Shown here: in pieces, positions 52,166-61,886 of the stretch
Numbering within the stretch: the stretch's first letter is position 1
Layout of the letters: each line of letters starts with the position of its first letter
Source of the DNA: GCA-002282575 sp964519885
GTDB lineage: Bacteria; Pseudomonadota; Gammaproteobacteria; Thiomicrospirales; Thiomicrospiraceae
NCBI GenBank assembly: GCA_964519885.1
Contig: CAZFLX010000003.1
Location: 62,001 to 126,000 of the forward strand
Length of the DNA stretch: 64,000 nt
Direction of reading: 5' to 3'
The notes under the pieces: model-generated
What the model was told of the DNA's origin: nothing
Database searches by the model: none
What the model saw: only the letters and a program-made list of their open reading frames with translations
Translations under genes and position numbers: made by a program

Positions 52166-53145
52166 TAGAGAATGGCGCTCAATTCATCGGTAAAATTGAG
52201 TGTGCCTGTGTCACGATGCGTCTTCATTAACTCGTCTAAATGATTCAGCGTGGTGGCAGCCTGATCTGCGACCAAGTCCACCACCATGCTTACCGATTGC
52301 GCCGGAACAGCTTCTCGATCGCTACTGGCTTTGAAGTGTACCGATGCCAATTGATTGTGCACGCGTTTGATCAAATTGCGAATGGGTGCATCCGCTTTCA
52401 TTACCATAGTTAGCACGAATTCATCACCATTTAGGCGCCAAGCATGAGCGCCTTCGCCTAGAGAGGCTAAAATTTTGGCATAGCCGCGCAACAAACTATC
52501 ACCACGATGATGCCCGTAACGTGCGTTATAGTCAGCAAAATGATCAATATCAATCAGTGCAAGTACCACGTGTTTTCCAGACGAGCGCGCACGCTTAACG
52601 ATAACCGGTAAAAATTCATTCATGTGCGTGGCGTTGTGTAATCGCGTCAGCAAATCGGTCATGGTATGTTTTTTGTGTTCAATTAAGCGCGCACGTGTCG
52701 CATCGACACGTTGTTTGCTGTCTTTCACCTCGTGCGATAGCAAACGATTGGCTTTTTTAAGATGTGCCGAAATGAGTGGTGCTTTTTCGGGATTAGATTC
52801 GAGAGCTTGTGCCAGTTCGAAGTGGGTATCGACATGCTTACTCACATTGTCGGTCATTTCACCAATGGCGTGCATCAACTCTTGTTCGACGCTGGCAATG
52901 GTTCGTTCGCGCTCCTTAAAAAAGCGTTCGGTTAGTCTAACGCCTAAAATGTCCGACCAAGGCTCTTGATTGGCGCGCATGGCATCGACAAAAGCATTAA
53001 ACTCAGGATGTTCACCCAAGGCATATTCATAGAATAAATGATAATTGACTGGATTGGGGTGAGCATTCAATTCGCTCATCAAGGCTAAGGCTTCTTTGTG
53101 TGCCACCAACATGGCTTCGGGAGTGTGTAAATAAGCAAGTCGCAT
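52165..53145 (-). CDS. GGDEF-domain protein with altered NGDEF motif
   Basis: A 326-residue cytoplasmic protein. A helical N-terminal region of about 160 residues is followed by a GGDEF domain: TMTDLLTRLHNATHMNEF, ALIDIDHFADYNARYGHHRGD, then RLNGDEFVLT at 237-246. The first Gly of GGDEF is Asn. Such variants can be active or act only as GTP/c-di-GMP sensors, so activity is open. The upstream HDOD gene ends 14 bases before its start, so they form an operon. Confidence 0.85.
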   Translation of the reverse strand: MRLAYLHTPEAMLVAHKEALALMSELNAHPNPVNYHLFYEYALGEHPEFNAFVDAMRANQEPWSDILGVRLTERFFKERERTIASVEQELMHAIGEMTDNVSKHVDTHFELAQALESNPEKAPLISAHLKKANRLLSHEVKDSKQRVDATRARLIEHKKHTMTDLLTRLHNATHMNEFLPVIVKRARSSGKHVVLALIDIDHFADYNARYGHHRGDSLLRGYAKILASLGEGAHAWRLNGDEFVLTMVMKADAPIRNLIKRVHNQLASVHFKASSDREAVPAQSVSMVVDLVADQAATTLNHLDELMKTHRDTGTLNFTDELSAIL

Positions 53146-53159
53146 GAAAACCTCCGAAA

Positions 53160-54116
53160 TTAGCTGGGTGTACGATCGATAAACAGTGAAAGCAAGTTCA
53201 TGCGAATCAGTTTTTTTATCTCATCGGATAAGTAAAGCACATCGAGCGCTGTCGCACGCACCTGTTCCACCTCAGTCGCTTGGTAATTTTCAGCATTGAT
53301 TTCTCCCACCAACACCTCGGCGAGCAGACCAATCGCTACCAACAAGCGCACCCGTTCGTTGGCAAACTGACTGAGTTGTTGATAATTATGATGTTCTTGA
53401 ATGGCAATCAGCATATCACCTTCGCCTTCACCGCTACCAAATCCCCATTGTCGTGCGGCGACTACGCCCAAATAGTCATGACGAATTTTCAGTTCTTGCT
53501 CTTCTAATACGGTACCCGTGCCTGGGAATGAAAGTAAATGATACCAGTAGCGGTCGTATTGTTGTTGTAAGCTGTTGGCAACACCAATCGCACCGGCATC
53601 GCGAAACAATCCAAATAAATAGGCATCGTTAATGTCGATTCCTTGGACATAGCCGGCAATTTCGGCACAAGCCAGAGCCACATCAAAGCTATGGTCAATA
53701 ATCGAACGAAACAAGGTAGATTGGGCTGGAATAGAACGAATGGCAGCAGCAACGGCGAGTCGGTAAGTTTTTTGAATGCCAATCAAACTAATGACATGAT
53801 GAATGGTTTTAATTTCCACCGTAGCCGACATGTGACGAAGAAAAGTAGGTGATTTAACAATACTGAGGATTTCACCGGTAATGACATTATTCGATTCAAT
53901 GATCTCAGCAAACTTGCGCGCATTCGGGTAACGCGAGTTGGCTTCCTTTTCAAGCAGTATCACCACATCGGGCATGTCGGGAACTTTGAACGCACTGATG
54001 CCACCCACATGCTTAAGACTTTGCATAATGGCTTCTTTACGCAGCGGAATACTAATCGGTGCAGCAACATGGGGGCTTTGAGCTGATTGTTGTTTGATAG
54101 CTTGATGACGATTCAT
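53160..54116 (-). CDS. HDOD-domain protein
   Basis: A 318-residue protein. An N-terminal linker is followed by an HDOD domain from about residue 40 to 240 (VPDMPDVVILLEKEA, SNNVITGEILSIVKSP and AYLFGLFRDAGAIGVAN). It lacks the metal-binding His-Asp of true HD phosphohydrolases, as HDOD domains do. They act as signalling scaffolds in bacteria. It is the first gene of a pair with the NGDEF protein, and the pair likely works in c-di-GMP signalling. A second HDOD protein is the EAL-HDOD fusion at 24837. Confidence 0.8.
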   Translation of the reverse strand: MNRHQAIKQQSAQSPHVAAPISIPLRKEAIMQSLKHVGGISAFKVPDMPDVVILLEKEANSRYPNARKFAEIIESNNVITGEILSIVKSPTFLRHMSATVEIKTIHHVISLIGIQKTYRLAVAAAIRSIPAQSTLFRSIIDHSFDVALACAEIAGYVQGIDINDAYLFGLFRDAGAIGVANSLQQQYDRYWYHLLSFPGTGTVLEEQELKIRHDYLGVVAARQWGFGSGEGEGDMLIAIQEHHNYQQLSQFANERVRLLVAIGLLAEVLVGEINAENYQATEVEQVRATALDVLYLSDEIKKLIRMNLLSLFIDRTPS

Positions 54117-54256
54117 GCCTTCGCTCTGGTGTAATGGTTATCGAAACATGGAAAAATTAAGACAGCTAGTGTTAATGCCATTAACGATTGATTAACCCTG
54201 TAATAATAAGTGATTTATCGGCAAAGAAGCGAAAATATTCAGTTATTTATAAAACA

Positions 54257-54282
54257 AATAGCCCCGACTTAACGGGGCTATT
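54257..54282 (-). terminator. Terminator after the bicupin gene
   Basis: AATAGCCCCG and CGGGGCTATT form a ten-pair stem with a six-base loop, followed on the minus strand by TTGTTTTAT. A separate perfect palindrome GCATCAGCTGATGC lies at 54288-54301, between the hairpin and the stop codon. Confidence 0.85.
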
Positions 54283-54313
54283 CGGAATGCATCAGCTGAT
54301 GCGTAAAAATGAG

Positions 54314-55237
54314 TTACTTAACCAGCTTAAAGTCGAGCACTTGCATGTTCATAATTAAGCCAGCGTCTTGAATGGGTAGCACCACCGCATCGACATCAGA
54401 ATCATTGTGGTGAGAATGCCACCAACCTGGTGGGGTAATGAAGGTAGAACCCGCTGTCCACATGGCTTTAATCGGATTAATGATATGGCCGTTCTCATCC
54501 AACTCTTTACCAATCATGGTGTAGGTATTGGGGCCAGCGCTGACGCAATGGTCAATGGCAATCGAGTTATGACGATGGGGTTTTTGGGTAATGCCTGCTG
54601 GCAATACATTGTACAAAGACCAGAGCGTATGCGTTAGTGTCATGGTTTTAGGGAAATTAGGATTCGATAACAACACGCCTAAACGGTTACGTTTGGTGGC
54701 ATTGGTATCGGCACGCTCATTGGCAATGGCTTGAGCTAATCGCTCTTTGGTGTAAAGCACGGGTGTGAAACGAGCACTGGTCGGTGCGACACCTAAGTAA
54801 GACAATAATGGCGCATCATTCACCCAAAATAAAGCTGCATCCTCACTTGCGAAGTGCTCCGCCGCTTGGGTGGCAGGTAGGGTGAACAAATCGCCCGCTT
54901 TCCACAAAATATTGCCTTGATCAACTTGGGTATTACCACGACCACGAATGACAAAGAACATTTGTGAAGCAGCAACGAAATCGGTTTTAATCGATTCATT
55001 GGCATTGACACGCAAGTAACCTGCGTATAGGTTCGGCGTGGTGGCCGGATATTCTGTGTCTAAATTAGTTGAAAGGTCAAAAGGAATAACACGTGTTGCT
55101 CCAGATGCCCACATATCACTTAAAAATGCATCCACATCAATTTGTGGCATTTTCGGATTAACGGCCGAAAGATACTCTTTGAACTGCGCTTGCGCTTCCC
55201 AAGACTGGGTCATGGTGTAGTCATTATTCGTTGTCAT
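54314..55237 (-). CDS. Bicupin protein (gentisate dioxygenase-like)
   Basis: A 307-residue protein with two cupin barrels. The C-terminal barrel has PHRHNSIAIDH and PGWWHSHHN, giving several histidines for a metal site. The N-terminal barrel (MFFVIRGRGNTQVDQGNILWKAGDLFTLP) has fewer. The layout resembles gentisate 1,2-dioxygenase and related ring-cleavage enzymes, but no other aromatic-degradation gene is near. Substrate is therefore unassigned. It has GGAG nine bases before the ATG and its own terminator, and is a single-gene unit. Confidence 0.7.
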   Translation of the reverse strand: MTTNNDYTMTQSWEAQAQFKEYLSAVNPKMPQIDVDAFLSDMWASGATRVIPFDLSTNLDTEYPATTPNLYAGYLRVNANESIKTDFVAASQMFFVIRGRGNTQVDQGNILWKAGDLFTLPATQAAEHFASEDAALFWVNDAPLLSYLGVAPTSARFTPVLYTKERLAQAIANERADTNATKRNRLGVLLSNPNFPKTMTLTHTLWSLYNVLPAGITQKPHRHNSIAIDHCVSAGPNTYTMIGKELDENGHIINPIKAMWTAGSTFITPPGWWHSHHNDSDVDAVVLPIQDAGLIMNMQVLDFKLVK

Positions 55238-55454
55238 GGCTATGGCTCCTTAATGGTCATTCGGCCTGCTGTTAGCCTCGCACCACAAGTAGGCAGACAA
55301 AGGCGAGATGCGTCACGGACATAACAACACTGTCATATACTATCTGAAAGTTTGTGAAATGCCCGCTAAATGAATATGTTTGTTTTGTCGTTAAATTTTA
55401 ACCGTTTGTGCTTTTGAATTCAACCAATTAAGCAGCTGCGTGCCTGTGTCATCA

Positions 55455-57116
55455 TTATTCCAGGACGTGACCTAAACGTGCAACCAATTGGCCATTTTCA
55501 CGATAATCTACCGGGCAATCAATCACCGTAACCCCGCTGTGCTTAAGTGCTTGTTGCAGTGCCGGTAGCAATGCATCAGCCGATTCAATACGCACTCCCA
55601 CCGCACCAAAAGATTCCGCCAATTTTACGAAGTCAGGGTTGTTAAACTCGACAAAGGCACTGCGACCAAATTCGCGTTCTTGCTTCCAGCGAATGAGGCC
55701 ATAACCTGAATCATTCCAAATAAGCACCACCAGAGACAAGCCCAAACGCACCGCCGTTTCTAACTCTTGCACATTCATTAAAAAGCCGGCGTCACCGGTC
55801 ACGGCAACAGCGGCTTTTTTGGGGTGGGCGAGTTTGGCAGCAATCACGCCAGGTAAAGCAATGCCCATGCTGGCAAAACCATTGGAGATGATGCAGGTAT
55901 TGGAAATTTCACAACGAAACATGCGAGCCATCCACATTTTGTGTGCGCCCACATCGCAGACAGCTATGTCATCGAGTGCCATGGCGGTACGCAATTCCCA
56001 AATAATTTTTTGCGGTTTTAATGGCCAGTCATTGGATTTCGCATGCTGCTTCATTTCATGAATCAGTGAATGGCGCAAATTGCGATAGGGCGTTAAGTCA
56101 CGTTTAGGGATGCTGGCTTGCCAACCCGGTTCGCCACGATGGGTGTTGGTCATTAATTCTAAATTACGATAAATATCGCCCAAAATTTCGACACTGGGAA
56201 TATAAGCATCATCCACTTCAGCCGGTTGGCTGTCGATGTGAATGATGGTTCTGTCTCGACTGGCATGCCACACGCGTGGATGATATTCAGCCATGTCAAA
56301 GCCGATACAAATAATCACATCGGCCAATTCAAAGCCACAGTTTTGATAATCACCAGACTGTAATCCGGCAGTGCCAATCGCCAGTTCATGTTTGAACGAA
56401 ATCACGCCTTTTGCCATAAAGGTGTTCACTACTGGTAGGTGAAAAGTTTCAGCAAAAGCCAGCAGTTTGTCTTCGGCACGGGCACGAATAATGCCATTGC
56501 CCGCTAAAATTAAAGGGTGTTTGGCCTGTTTAATTAAAGCCAAGGCTTGATCACGCACTTCAGGATGCGCACCCGAACGTAAGGGTTCAGAAATAGGAAG
56601 TGGTTGTGCGTGAGTCGCCATTTTGGCGACGTTCTCAGGAAAGTCGATAAAGCAAGCACCTGGTTTTTCACTTTGCGCTTGCTTAAAGGCTTTACGAATG
56701 ACCTCGGGCGTGGTTTCTGGTTCTAAAATTTGTGCTGCATATTTGCTAATGGGGCGAAACATGCTCACTAAATCGACTACCTGATGCGATTCTTTGTGCA
56801 TACGGCTGGTCGCGGCTTGACCTGCAATAGCGACTACGGGGGCGCGATCCATATTGGCATCGGCAACACCGGTAATCAAATTGGTCGCCCCTGGGCCAAG
56901 TGTGGACATACAGACCCCAGCTTTGCCGGTCAAGCGACCATAGACATCGGCCATAAACGCTGCCCCTTGCTCATGGCGTGTGCAAACAAACTGAATCGAT
57001 GAGTCGAGCAAGGCATCCATGACATTCAAGTTTTCTTCACCGGGAATGCCAAAGATATAGTCAACATGCTCGGCTTCCAAGCAACGAACCATGAGGTGGG
57101 CAGCATTGATGGTCAT
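55455..57116 (-). CDS. Acetolactate synthase-like TPP enzyme (catabolic AlsS type)
   Basis: A 553-residue thiamine-diphosphate enzyme. Glu49 lies in CTRHEQGAAFMADVYGR (cofactor activation), STLGPGATNL follows, and the C-terminal TPP motif GDAGFLMNVQELETA is intact. There is no adjacent small regulatory subunit, and the sequence fits the FAD-independent, catabolic AlsS branch better than IlvB. It could make acetolactate from pyruvate, or be a relative with another substrate such as glyoxylate carboligase. Its ATG overlaps the stop of a dsbA-like gene (ATGA), an unexpected pairing. Confidence 0.82.
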   Translation of the reverse strand: MTINAAHLMVRCLEAEHVDYIFGIPGEENLNVMDALLDSSIQFVCTRHEQGAAFMADVYGRLTGKAGVCMSTLGPGATNLITGVADANMDRAPVVAIAGQAATSRMHKESHQVVDLVSMFRPISKYAAQILEPETTPEVIRKAFKQAQSEKPGACFIDFPENVAKMATHAQPLPISEPLRSGAHPEVRDQALALIKQAKHPLILAGNGIIRARAEDKLLAFAETFHLPVVNTFMAKGVISFKHELAIGTAGLQSGDYQNCGFELADVIICIGFDMAEYHPRVWHASRDRTIIHIDSQPAEVDDAYIPSVEILGDIYRNLELMTNTHRGEPGWQASIPKRDLTPYRNLRHSLIHEMKQHAKSNDWPLKPQKIIWELRTAMALDDIAVCDVGAHKMWMARMFRCEISNTCIISNGFASMGIALPGVIAAKLAHPKKAAVAVTGDAGFLMNVQELETAVRLGLSLVVLIWNDSGYGLIRWKQEREFGRSAFVEFNNPDFVKLAESFGAVGVRIESADALLPALQQALKHSGVTVIDCPVDYRENGQLVARLGHVLE

Positions 57117-57742
57117 TTTTGGCTTAACTCCTCGATTAAGGCAAATAGTTTGGCATGACTACCTGCCATGGGTAAGTCGGTCACATAGTGTCCATTAATC
57201 ACAAAAGTGGGTACGGCTTCAAGTTGGTATTGTCCTGACAGCTTCGCTGCACGCGTGACATCAGCGGTATTGGCATCACTATCGTAGGCTTTAAGGAAAC
57301 TCGCTTTGTTAAAAGATTTGTCTTTAGCTGTCAACAAGTCAGCGACTTCTTCCTGATTTTTAGGACGGGCTTTATCTTGCAAAAACAACTCGAACACCTT
57401 GGGGTGCAGGCTGAGTTGGTCACTGGCTTTTAGCGCAAAGTGAATGCGTGCCAAGGTCGCCCAAGCAGGTGATTGAAAGACCGCTGGAATGGCTTCAAAC
57501 TGAATGTGTTTGGGTTTGTTGGCCAACCATTCTTTTAAGGGCTTTTCCATGTCTTGACAATGAGAACAACCATAAAAGAAAAATTCTTGCACTGTTCCTT
57601 TAGCCACCAGAGCACGCGCATTATCGGGCAGCTTTTTGTAATGTATCCCTTCTTCAAAAGCGAAGGGTACTGCTTGAACAGATAAGGAGGTAACAGCCAA
57701 AAAGCCAACACTGATGAAACTAAAAAAGTTACGACGATTCAT
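57113..57742 (-). CDS. DsbA-like periplasmic thiol oxidoreductase
   Basis: A 209-residue exported protein with a signal peptide ending near VQA-VPF, the redox motif C59-S60-H61-C62 and cis-Pro in AVPTFVING. DsbA introduces disulfides into secreted proteins. The active site is CSHC rather than the usual CPHC. No dsbB is in the window. It overlaps an acetolactate-synthase-like gene by four bases and lies upstream of the cytochrome c biogenesis genes, which also need thiol handling. Confidence 0.88.
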   Translation of the reverse strand: MNRRNFFSFISVGFLAVTSLSVQAVPFAFEEGIHYKKLPDNARALVAKGTVQEFFFYGCSHCQDMEKPLKEWLANKPKHIQFEAIPAVFQSPAWATLARIHFALKASDQLSLHPKVFELFLQDKARPKNQEEVADLLTAKDKSFNKASFLKAYDSDANTADVTRAAKLSGQYQLEAVPTFVINGHYVTDLPMAGSHAKLFALIEELSQK

Positions 57743-57858
57743 GTAATTTTCCTCTTAAAAATTTGACCATAGTAACCTCAACCTGTCCCGCTTCTTTTGT
57801 TAGAAGAGGGTAGGCTAGGTTGAGTGATTGAACGATGATAAAACAAAACTGCTCAATG

Positions 57859-57879
57859 CCTTCTCCTAAACGGAGAAGG
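57859..57879 (-). terminator. Hairpin after ccsA (probable terminator)
   Basis: CCTTCTCC and GGAGAAGG form an eight-pair stem with a five-base loop 20 bases past the ccsA stop on the minus strand. T-rich sequence comes about nine bases later, so it is a weak intrinsic or assisted terminator. Another small inverted repeat (CTTCT and AGAAG) lies at about 57792-57807. Confidence 0.5.
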
Positions 57880-57899
57880 TTAGCATGAAGGAAATGAGA

Positions 57900-59087
57900 T
57901 TACAGACTACCGTAAGAGTGAAGTCCGGATAAGAACATATTGACCCCCAAGAAGGCAAAAGTGGTAATGAGTAAACCAATAATTGACCACCAAGCCATGG
58001 GTGCGCCACCCCAGCCTTTTGACATGCGGAAGTGTAACCAAGCCGCGTAGTTCAACCAGACGATAAGTGCCCAAGTTTCTTTCGGATCCCAGCTCCAGTA
58101 ACCACCCCAAGCTTCTGCCGCCCACATAGCGCCAAGAATGGTAGCAATGGTGAAGAAAGCGAAGCCGAAAGCAATGGCTTTGTACATCACGTCTTCCATC
58201 GTGTCTAAGCTAGGTAAGCGACTTAGCCATGGATTGCTCATATCGCCACGTTGCTCGATTTTATGGCGCCATAAATACGGAATGGCAATCATGGCAGACA
58301 AAGCGAAAGTACCATAACCAATGAAGTTGGCTGGCACGTGAATTTTCATCCAATAGCTTTTCAGAGCAGGTACGAGTGGTTGAATCTCTGCCGCATCACG
58401 ACCAAAGGTGTACCACAAAATAAAGGCTACCGCCGCTGAAATAACCGCCAGTACGAAACCACCTAAAGAACGGCTGCGAATTTTTTGTTCATAATACAAA
58501 TAAAGCAGCGCTGTAATAATGGCAAACAGAATGAACACTTCATAGAGGTTGCTCACCGGAATGTGACCATAATCTGGATTGATTAGGTAAGACTCGCGCC
58601 AACGTACTCCCAGTCCAGCCAGTCCAAAAGCCACTGCTGACCAGGTTAACCCCGTCGCGACCTTGCCGGCAAAACTGGAGTCACGCCATAGTGCAAAGAA
58701 GTAAGTCACCATAGCGAACACAAACAGCACATTCATCCACATGATGGCTGATTGACTAGAAAACAAGAACTTTAGAAAAAAGGCGCTTTCTTGCGCTTGA
58801 TAGTTATCGCCATTAGCAGCATAACTCGCGATACCAATCCAGGTCATTAACAGCACAGCTGTCATCAGGGTTTGAATGCTTTTCCAAGCTAATCCAAATG
58901 CGATAACCCCAATGGTACTGCCCATTAAGATACCGATTTCGAAACTGCGTTCATTGGGATCCATCAGATCGCCATACTTATCCCAGCCGATCCAGCTGGC
59001 TAAAACAATGAATAAACTCCAAAGAATGCCGCGCACACTTAGTAACGATTGCAGCATGATGGGCTGGTTGATGTAGCCTGCGGTCAT
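57900..59087 (-). CDS. ccsA: Cytochrome c biogenesis protein CcsA (WWD-domain)
   Basis: A 395-residue membrane protein with about eight helices. It carries the haem-handling tryptophan-rich WWD motif WGGYWSWDPKETWALIVWL near residue 330, flanked by conserved His residues. It is the CcsA (ResC; CcsB in NCBI naming) half of the System II cytochrome c synthetase, working with the ResB/Ccs1 protein encoded just upstream. The two genes overlap by four bases (ATGA). System II rather than the Ccm system is less common in gammaproteobacteria. Confidence 0.92.
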   Translation of the reverse strand: MTAGYINQPIMLQSLLSVRGILWSLFIVLASWIGWDKYGDLMDPNERSFEIGILMGSTIGVIAFGLAWKSIQTLMTAVLLMTWIGIASYAANGDNYQAQESAFFLKFLFSSQSAIMWMNVLFVFAMVTYFFALWRDSSFAGKVATGLTWSAVAFGLAGLGVRWRESYLINPDYGHIPVSNLYEVFILFAIITALLYLYYEQKIRSRSLGGFVLAVISAAVAFILWYTFGRDAAEIQPLVPALKSYWMKIHVPANFIGYGTFALSAMIAIPYLWRHKIEQRGDMSNPWLSRLPSLDTMEDVMYKAIAFGFAFFTIATILGAMWAAEAWGGYWSWDPKETWALIVWLNYAAWLHFRMSKGWGGAPMAWWSIIGLLITTFAFLGVNMFLSGLHSYGSL

Positions 59088-61069
59088 GGTTTTTCTCCTA
59101 GCGTTTGCTGAAGTTGTTGTGTTAGGTGATTAAATACAGGTTGCAGCATCTTATCATCTTTGCCGTCTTTTCCTGCGAAAATGTAGTCAGTACTGCCATC
59201 ATTTTGTGGGGCGAGTAATAACCATAAGCGTTGTGGGCGCACATAAAACAATAAAAAGGTTCCAATCACTAACAGCAGTGAACCAAAGTAAACCACATCT
59301 TTACCAGGAGATTTGGTAATTTGTAACCCAGAGGCTTCACGGTGATTGACACTGGTAACTTCGAAAAACATCGGTGGTCCATAATTGGTGAGTGTATTAA
59401 TGGCTTCAATACTATCGGCAAAAAAACGACGCTGCGCCTCAGTGGTATCGCCTTGATTACCTTCCTTCTCTAAAGTTTTGAGATAAAGGCCTTGCATGGC
59501 TACCGTCATAATTTCGAGATATTGGTTAAAGACCGCTTCGCGTTTATCGGCTTCAGGAACAGCTTGTTCCAAATAACCCCTAATACCATCAAAGCCACGT
59601 AGGCGGAATAGGTTAACCAACTGTTGCATAAAGCGTTTTTGTGTTTCTAGCTGTTCGCGCTTAGTCGCATCCTGCTCTTGTTCAATGCTGGGGTTGAGAA
59701 TAGCATCCATGGCATGACGGTCATTGAGTAATGCTAGGAAGTTCATAAATCGATTCAGGCTTTGCTTTTCATCTAATGGTAAGAGCAAAAACTGAAAGTC
59801 TTCTGCCATGCTACGACGGAATTTAGACGCTTGGTACCAAGCCCCCGCACGTTCAACGCCGATGAGGTAGTTTTCATATTCAACCGCTTGACCTTCGTTG
59901 TCTCTGACTTTGAATTGAACGCTAGGGCCCAAATTTTTGACTTTGCGCCCATTTTCGTCAGGTTCCGGTAAGTCGATAACATTGTTGGTTTTGTAATCAT
60001 TCAGTTCGAGTTTGAAGTCGCCAATGGGGGTATTCATGCTGATTACGCGATTAATTTCACCCGCTAATTGTGAAGGATTGGCATTGTTGCTTACCATTGG
60101 CCATGCACGAACTTCTACCTGACTACCGCCATCACCAAAACTCGATTGGTAAATAGCATAATCTTTGTAATACAAGGGTTTATTGACGTAAATGGTGGTT
60201 TTAATCGGTTCTGCCAGTTCGGGGGCATTAAGGATAATATCGCTCTCGAAGGATTTAGGCATGCCGGTGTCATAAAAATCGACACGGAAATCGACCACTT
60301 GCACGGTAAAAGGCAGTTTTTGTACCAGATAACCTTCCTTAAAGGTTAGAAAAACCACATCGGCGCTTTTGCCTTCGGGAATGTTGACCGAACCTCGAAA
60401 CGAATTGTTATCCACTGCAATGTTGGCTTTGGGGTTGACGTCGGTCAGGGCGATACTGCGTGTTTCTGCTTCGACCATTCCCATCCATTCTTGGACTTTA
60501 AACTTGATATTCGAATCGAGTAAAGCGCCTAAACAAATAATTACGATAGCAATGTGGGTGAAAAAGTAACCCAAACGATGTCCAGCCCCTTTTTTGGCGG
60601 CAATGAGTTGGTTGGCACCTTGGTTAGTGACTTTTACTTTGAAGCCTTGCTGTTTAATGGCTTGCACAGCTAGCGGACTCAGTTCAGTGCTACTGGTTTT
60701 GTGTTGTCCTGAGACAGATAAGGTCATTTTTTGTAATTGTGTCGCGTGGGTATGTTCTTGATAACTGAACATATCTTTTACAAAGTGCGCCCAATTGCGC
60801 CACACACAAGCTGAAATAGACAGCAGCAAGAAAGCCAATACGGTTAAAAACCAAATGGCACTATAAACGTCATAGAGCTCTAGGGTGCGAAAAACGTCAA
60901 ACCAGAAGGGGCCAAATTTGATAACATAACTTGCATAGGCTTCATTTTGCTTTAGGATAGTACCAATTACCGAAGCAATCGCTAGCATGACCAGCAAAAC
61001 AATGGCTAAATTCATCGAACCAATGAAGGTCAACAAAGGGTGATGCTTGAGTGATCTTTTTTTATCCAT
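59084..61069 (-). CDS. resB: Cytochrome c biogenesis protein ResB / Ccs1
   Basis: About 661 residues from the ATG at 61069; a longer frame from 61183 would overlap engB and lacks support. N-terminal membrane helices include PLLTFIGSMNLAIVLLVMLAIASVIGT and SAIWFLTVLAFLLLSISACVW. A helix near 200 has GYFFTHIAIVIICLGALLD. A large periplasmic domain and a last helix (VVYFGSLLLVIGTFLLFYV) follow. The periplasmic domain has an unusually long helical insertion around RSMAEDFQFLLLP to TLTNYGPP. With CcsA it ligates haem to apocytochrome c. It is divergent from engB. Confidence 0.88.
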   Translation of the reverse strand: MDKKRSLKHHPLLTFIGSMNLAIVLLVMLAIASVIGTILKQNEAYASYVIKFGPFWFDVFRTLELYDVYSAIWFLTVLAFLLLSISACVWRNWAHFVKDMFSYQEHTHATQLQKMTLSVSGQHKTSSTELSPLAVQAIKQQGFKVKVTNQGANQLIAAKKGAGHRLGYFFTHIAIVIICLGALLDSNIKFKVQEWMGMVEAETRSIALTDVNPKANIAVDNNSFRGSVNIPEGKSADVVFLTFKEGYLVQKLPFTVQVVDFRVDFYDTGMPKSFESDIILNAPELAEPIKTTIYVNKPLYYKDYAIYQSSFGDGGSQVEVRAWPMVSNNANPSQLAGEINRVISMNTPIGDFKLELNDYKTNNVIDLPEPDENGRKVKNLGPSVQFKVRDNEGQAVEYENYLIGVERAGAWYQASKFRRSMAEDFQFLLLPLDEKQSLNRFMNFLALLNDRHAMDAILNPSIEQEQDATKREQLETQKRFMQQLVNLFRLRGFDGIRGYLEQAVPEADKREAVFNQYLEIMTVAMQGLYLKTLEKEGNQGDTTEAQRRFFADSIEAINTLTNYGPPMFFEVTSVNHREASGLQITKSPGKDVVYFGSLLLVIGTFLLFYVRPQRLWLLLAPQNDGSTDYIFAGKDGKDDKMLQPVFNHLTQQLQQTLGEKP

Positions 61070-61181
61070 AGCAATGATGTGCCTAATTTTTTTGTGTGTA
61101 AGCCCGAGCGAGTTTCTCGCCGAAAATGCACTGATTATAACCCATGCCATCTGAATGGCAAGCGATCTACGAGAACCTTGC

Positions 61182-61817
61182 ATGATACAACATCCCCTTT
61201 ATCAACGGGCTACTTTTCTCAAAAGTGCGCCTAAATTAGCCCAATGCCCTGAAGACACGGGAGCAGAAGTGGCTTTTGTGGGGCGTTCTAATGCGGGTAA
61301 ATCGAGTAGCTTAAATGCCATTACCCACCAAACAGGCTTGGCCAAAGTATCGAAAACACCGGGTCGAACGCAATTAATTAACATTTTTACCTTAGATAAC
61401 GACGACAGGCGCTTAGTCGATTTGCCTGGGTATGGTTTTGCTAAAGTGCCTATTCCGTTAAAAGAGGAGTGGGGTAAGTCGATGGGCGCTTATTTGGAGC
61501 AACGACAGTGTTTAAAGGGTATTATTTTATTAATGGATATTCGTCATCCGTTTATGCCGTTAGACGATCAGTTGTTACATTGGGCGGTTGCGATTGGGCG
61601 TCCGGTGCACGTGTTATTAACTAAAGCCGATAAATTGTCTTTTGGTCAGCAAAAAAACACCCTGCTGGCGGTGCGTAAGCAACTCGCAAACTATGGTGGT
61701 GAGTTGAGTGTGCAGACTTTTTCAGCTCTGAAGAAGACGGGATTGGACGAAGTTTGGGCAAAACTCGATCATTGGTTAGCTTGGTCGGATGAGCGTATTC
61801 AACAAAATAATGCTTAA
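61182..61817 (+). CDS. engB: Ribosome biogenesis GTPase YihA/EngB
   Basis: A 211-residue GTPase from the ATG at 61182, the start that matches the E. coli protein; an ATG at 61155 adds nine residues. G1 is GRSNAGKSS, G2 SKTPGRTQ, G3 DLPGYG, G4 TKAD and G5 SALKKTG. EngB (YsxC) assists assembly of the large ribosomal subunit and is usually essential. It is divergent from resB with 112 bases between. The next gene, a UDP-sugar dehydrogenase, is 69 bases downstream. Confidence 0.95.
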   Translation: MIQHPLYQRATFLKSAPKLAQCPEDTGAEVAFVGRSNAGKSSSLNAITHQTGLAKVSKTPGRTQLINIFTLDNDDRRLVDLPGYGFAKVPIPLKEEWGKSMGAYLEQRQCLKGIILLMDIRHPFMPLDDQLLHWAVAIGRPVHVLLTKADKLSFGQQKNTLLAVRKQLANYGGELSVQTFSALKKTGLDEVWAKLDHWLAWSDERIQQNNA

Positions 61818-61886
61818 CCCCCTTTTTTTTATTTGGGCTTGTGCTAAAGTTTGTTTAACTGATGTTTGCTTGTAAGGAGCTTGATT

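Noticed and set aside
54288..54301. GCATCAGCTGATGC palindrome as an operator
   Set aside because: It sits just after a stop codon before a terminator, where an operator has no obvious target; it may extend the terminator structure.
61070..61183. N-terminal extension of resB
   Set aside because: It overlaps the divergent engB start, and MDKKRSLKHHPLLTFIGSMN from 61069 is the normal family N-terminus.
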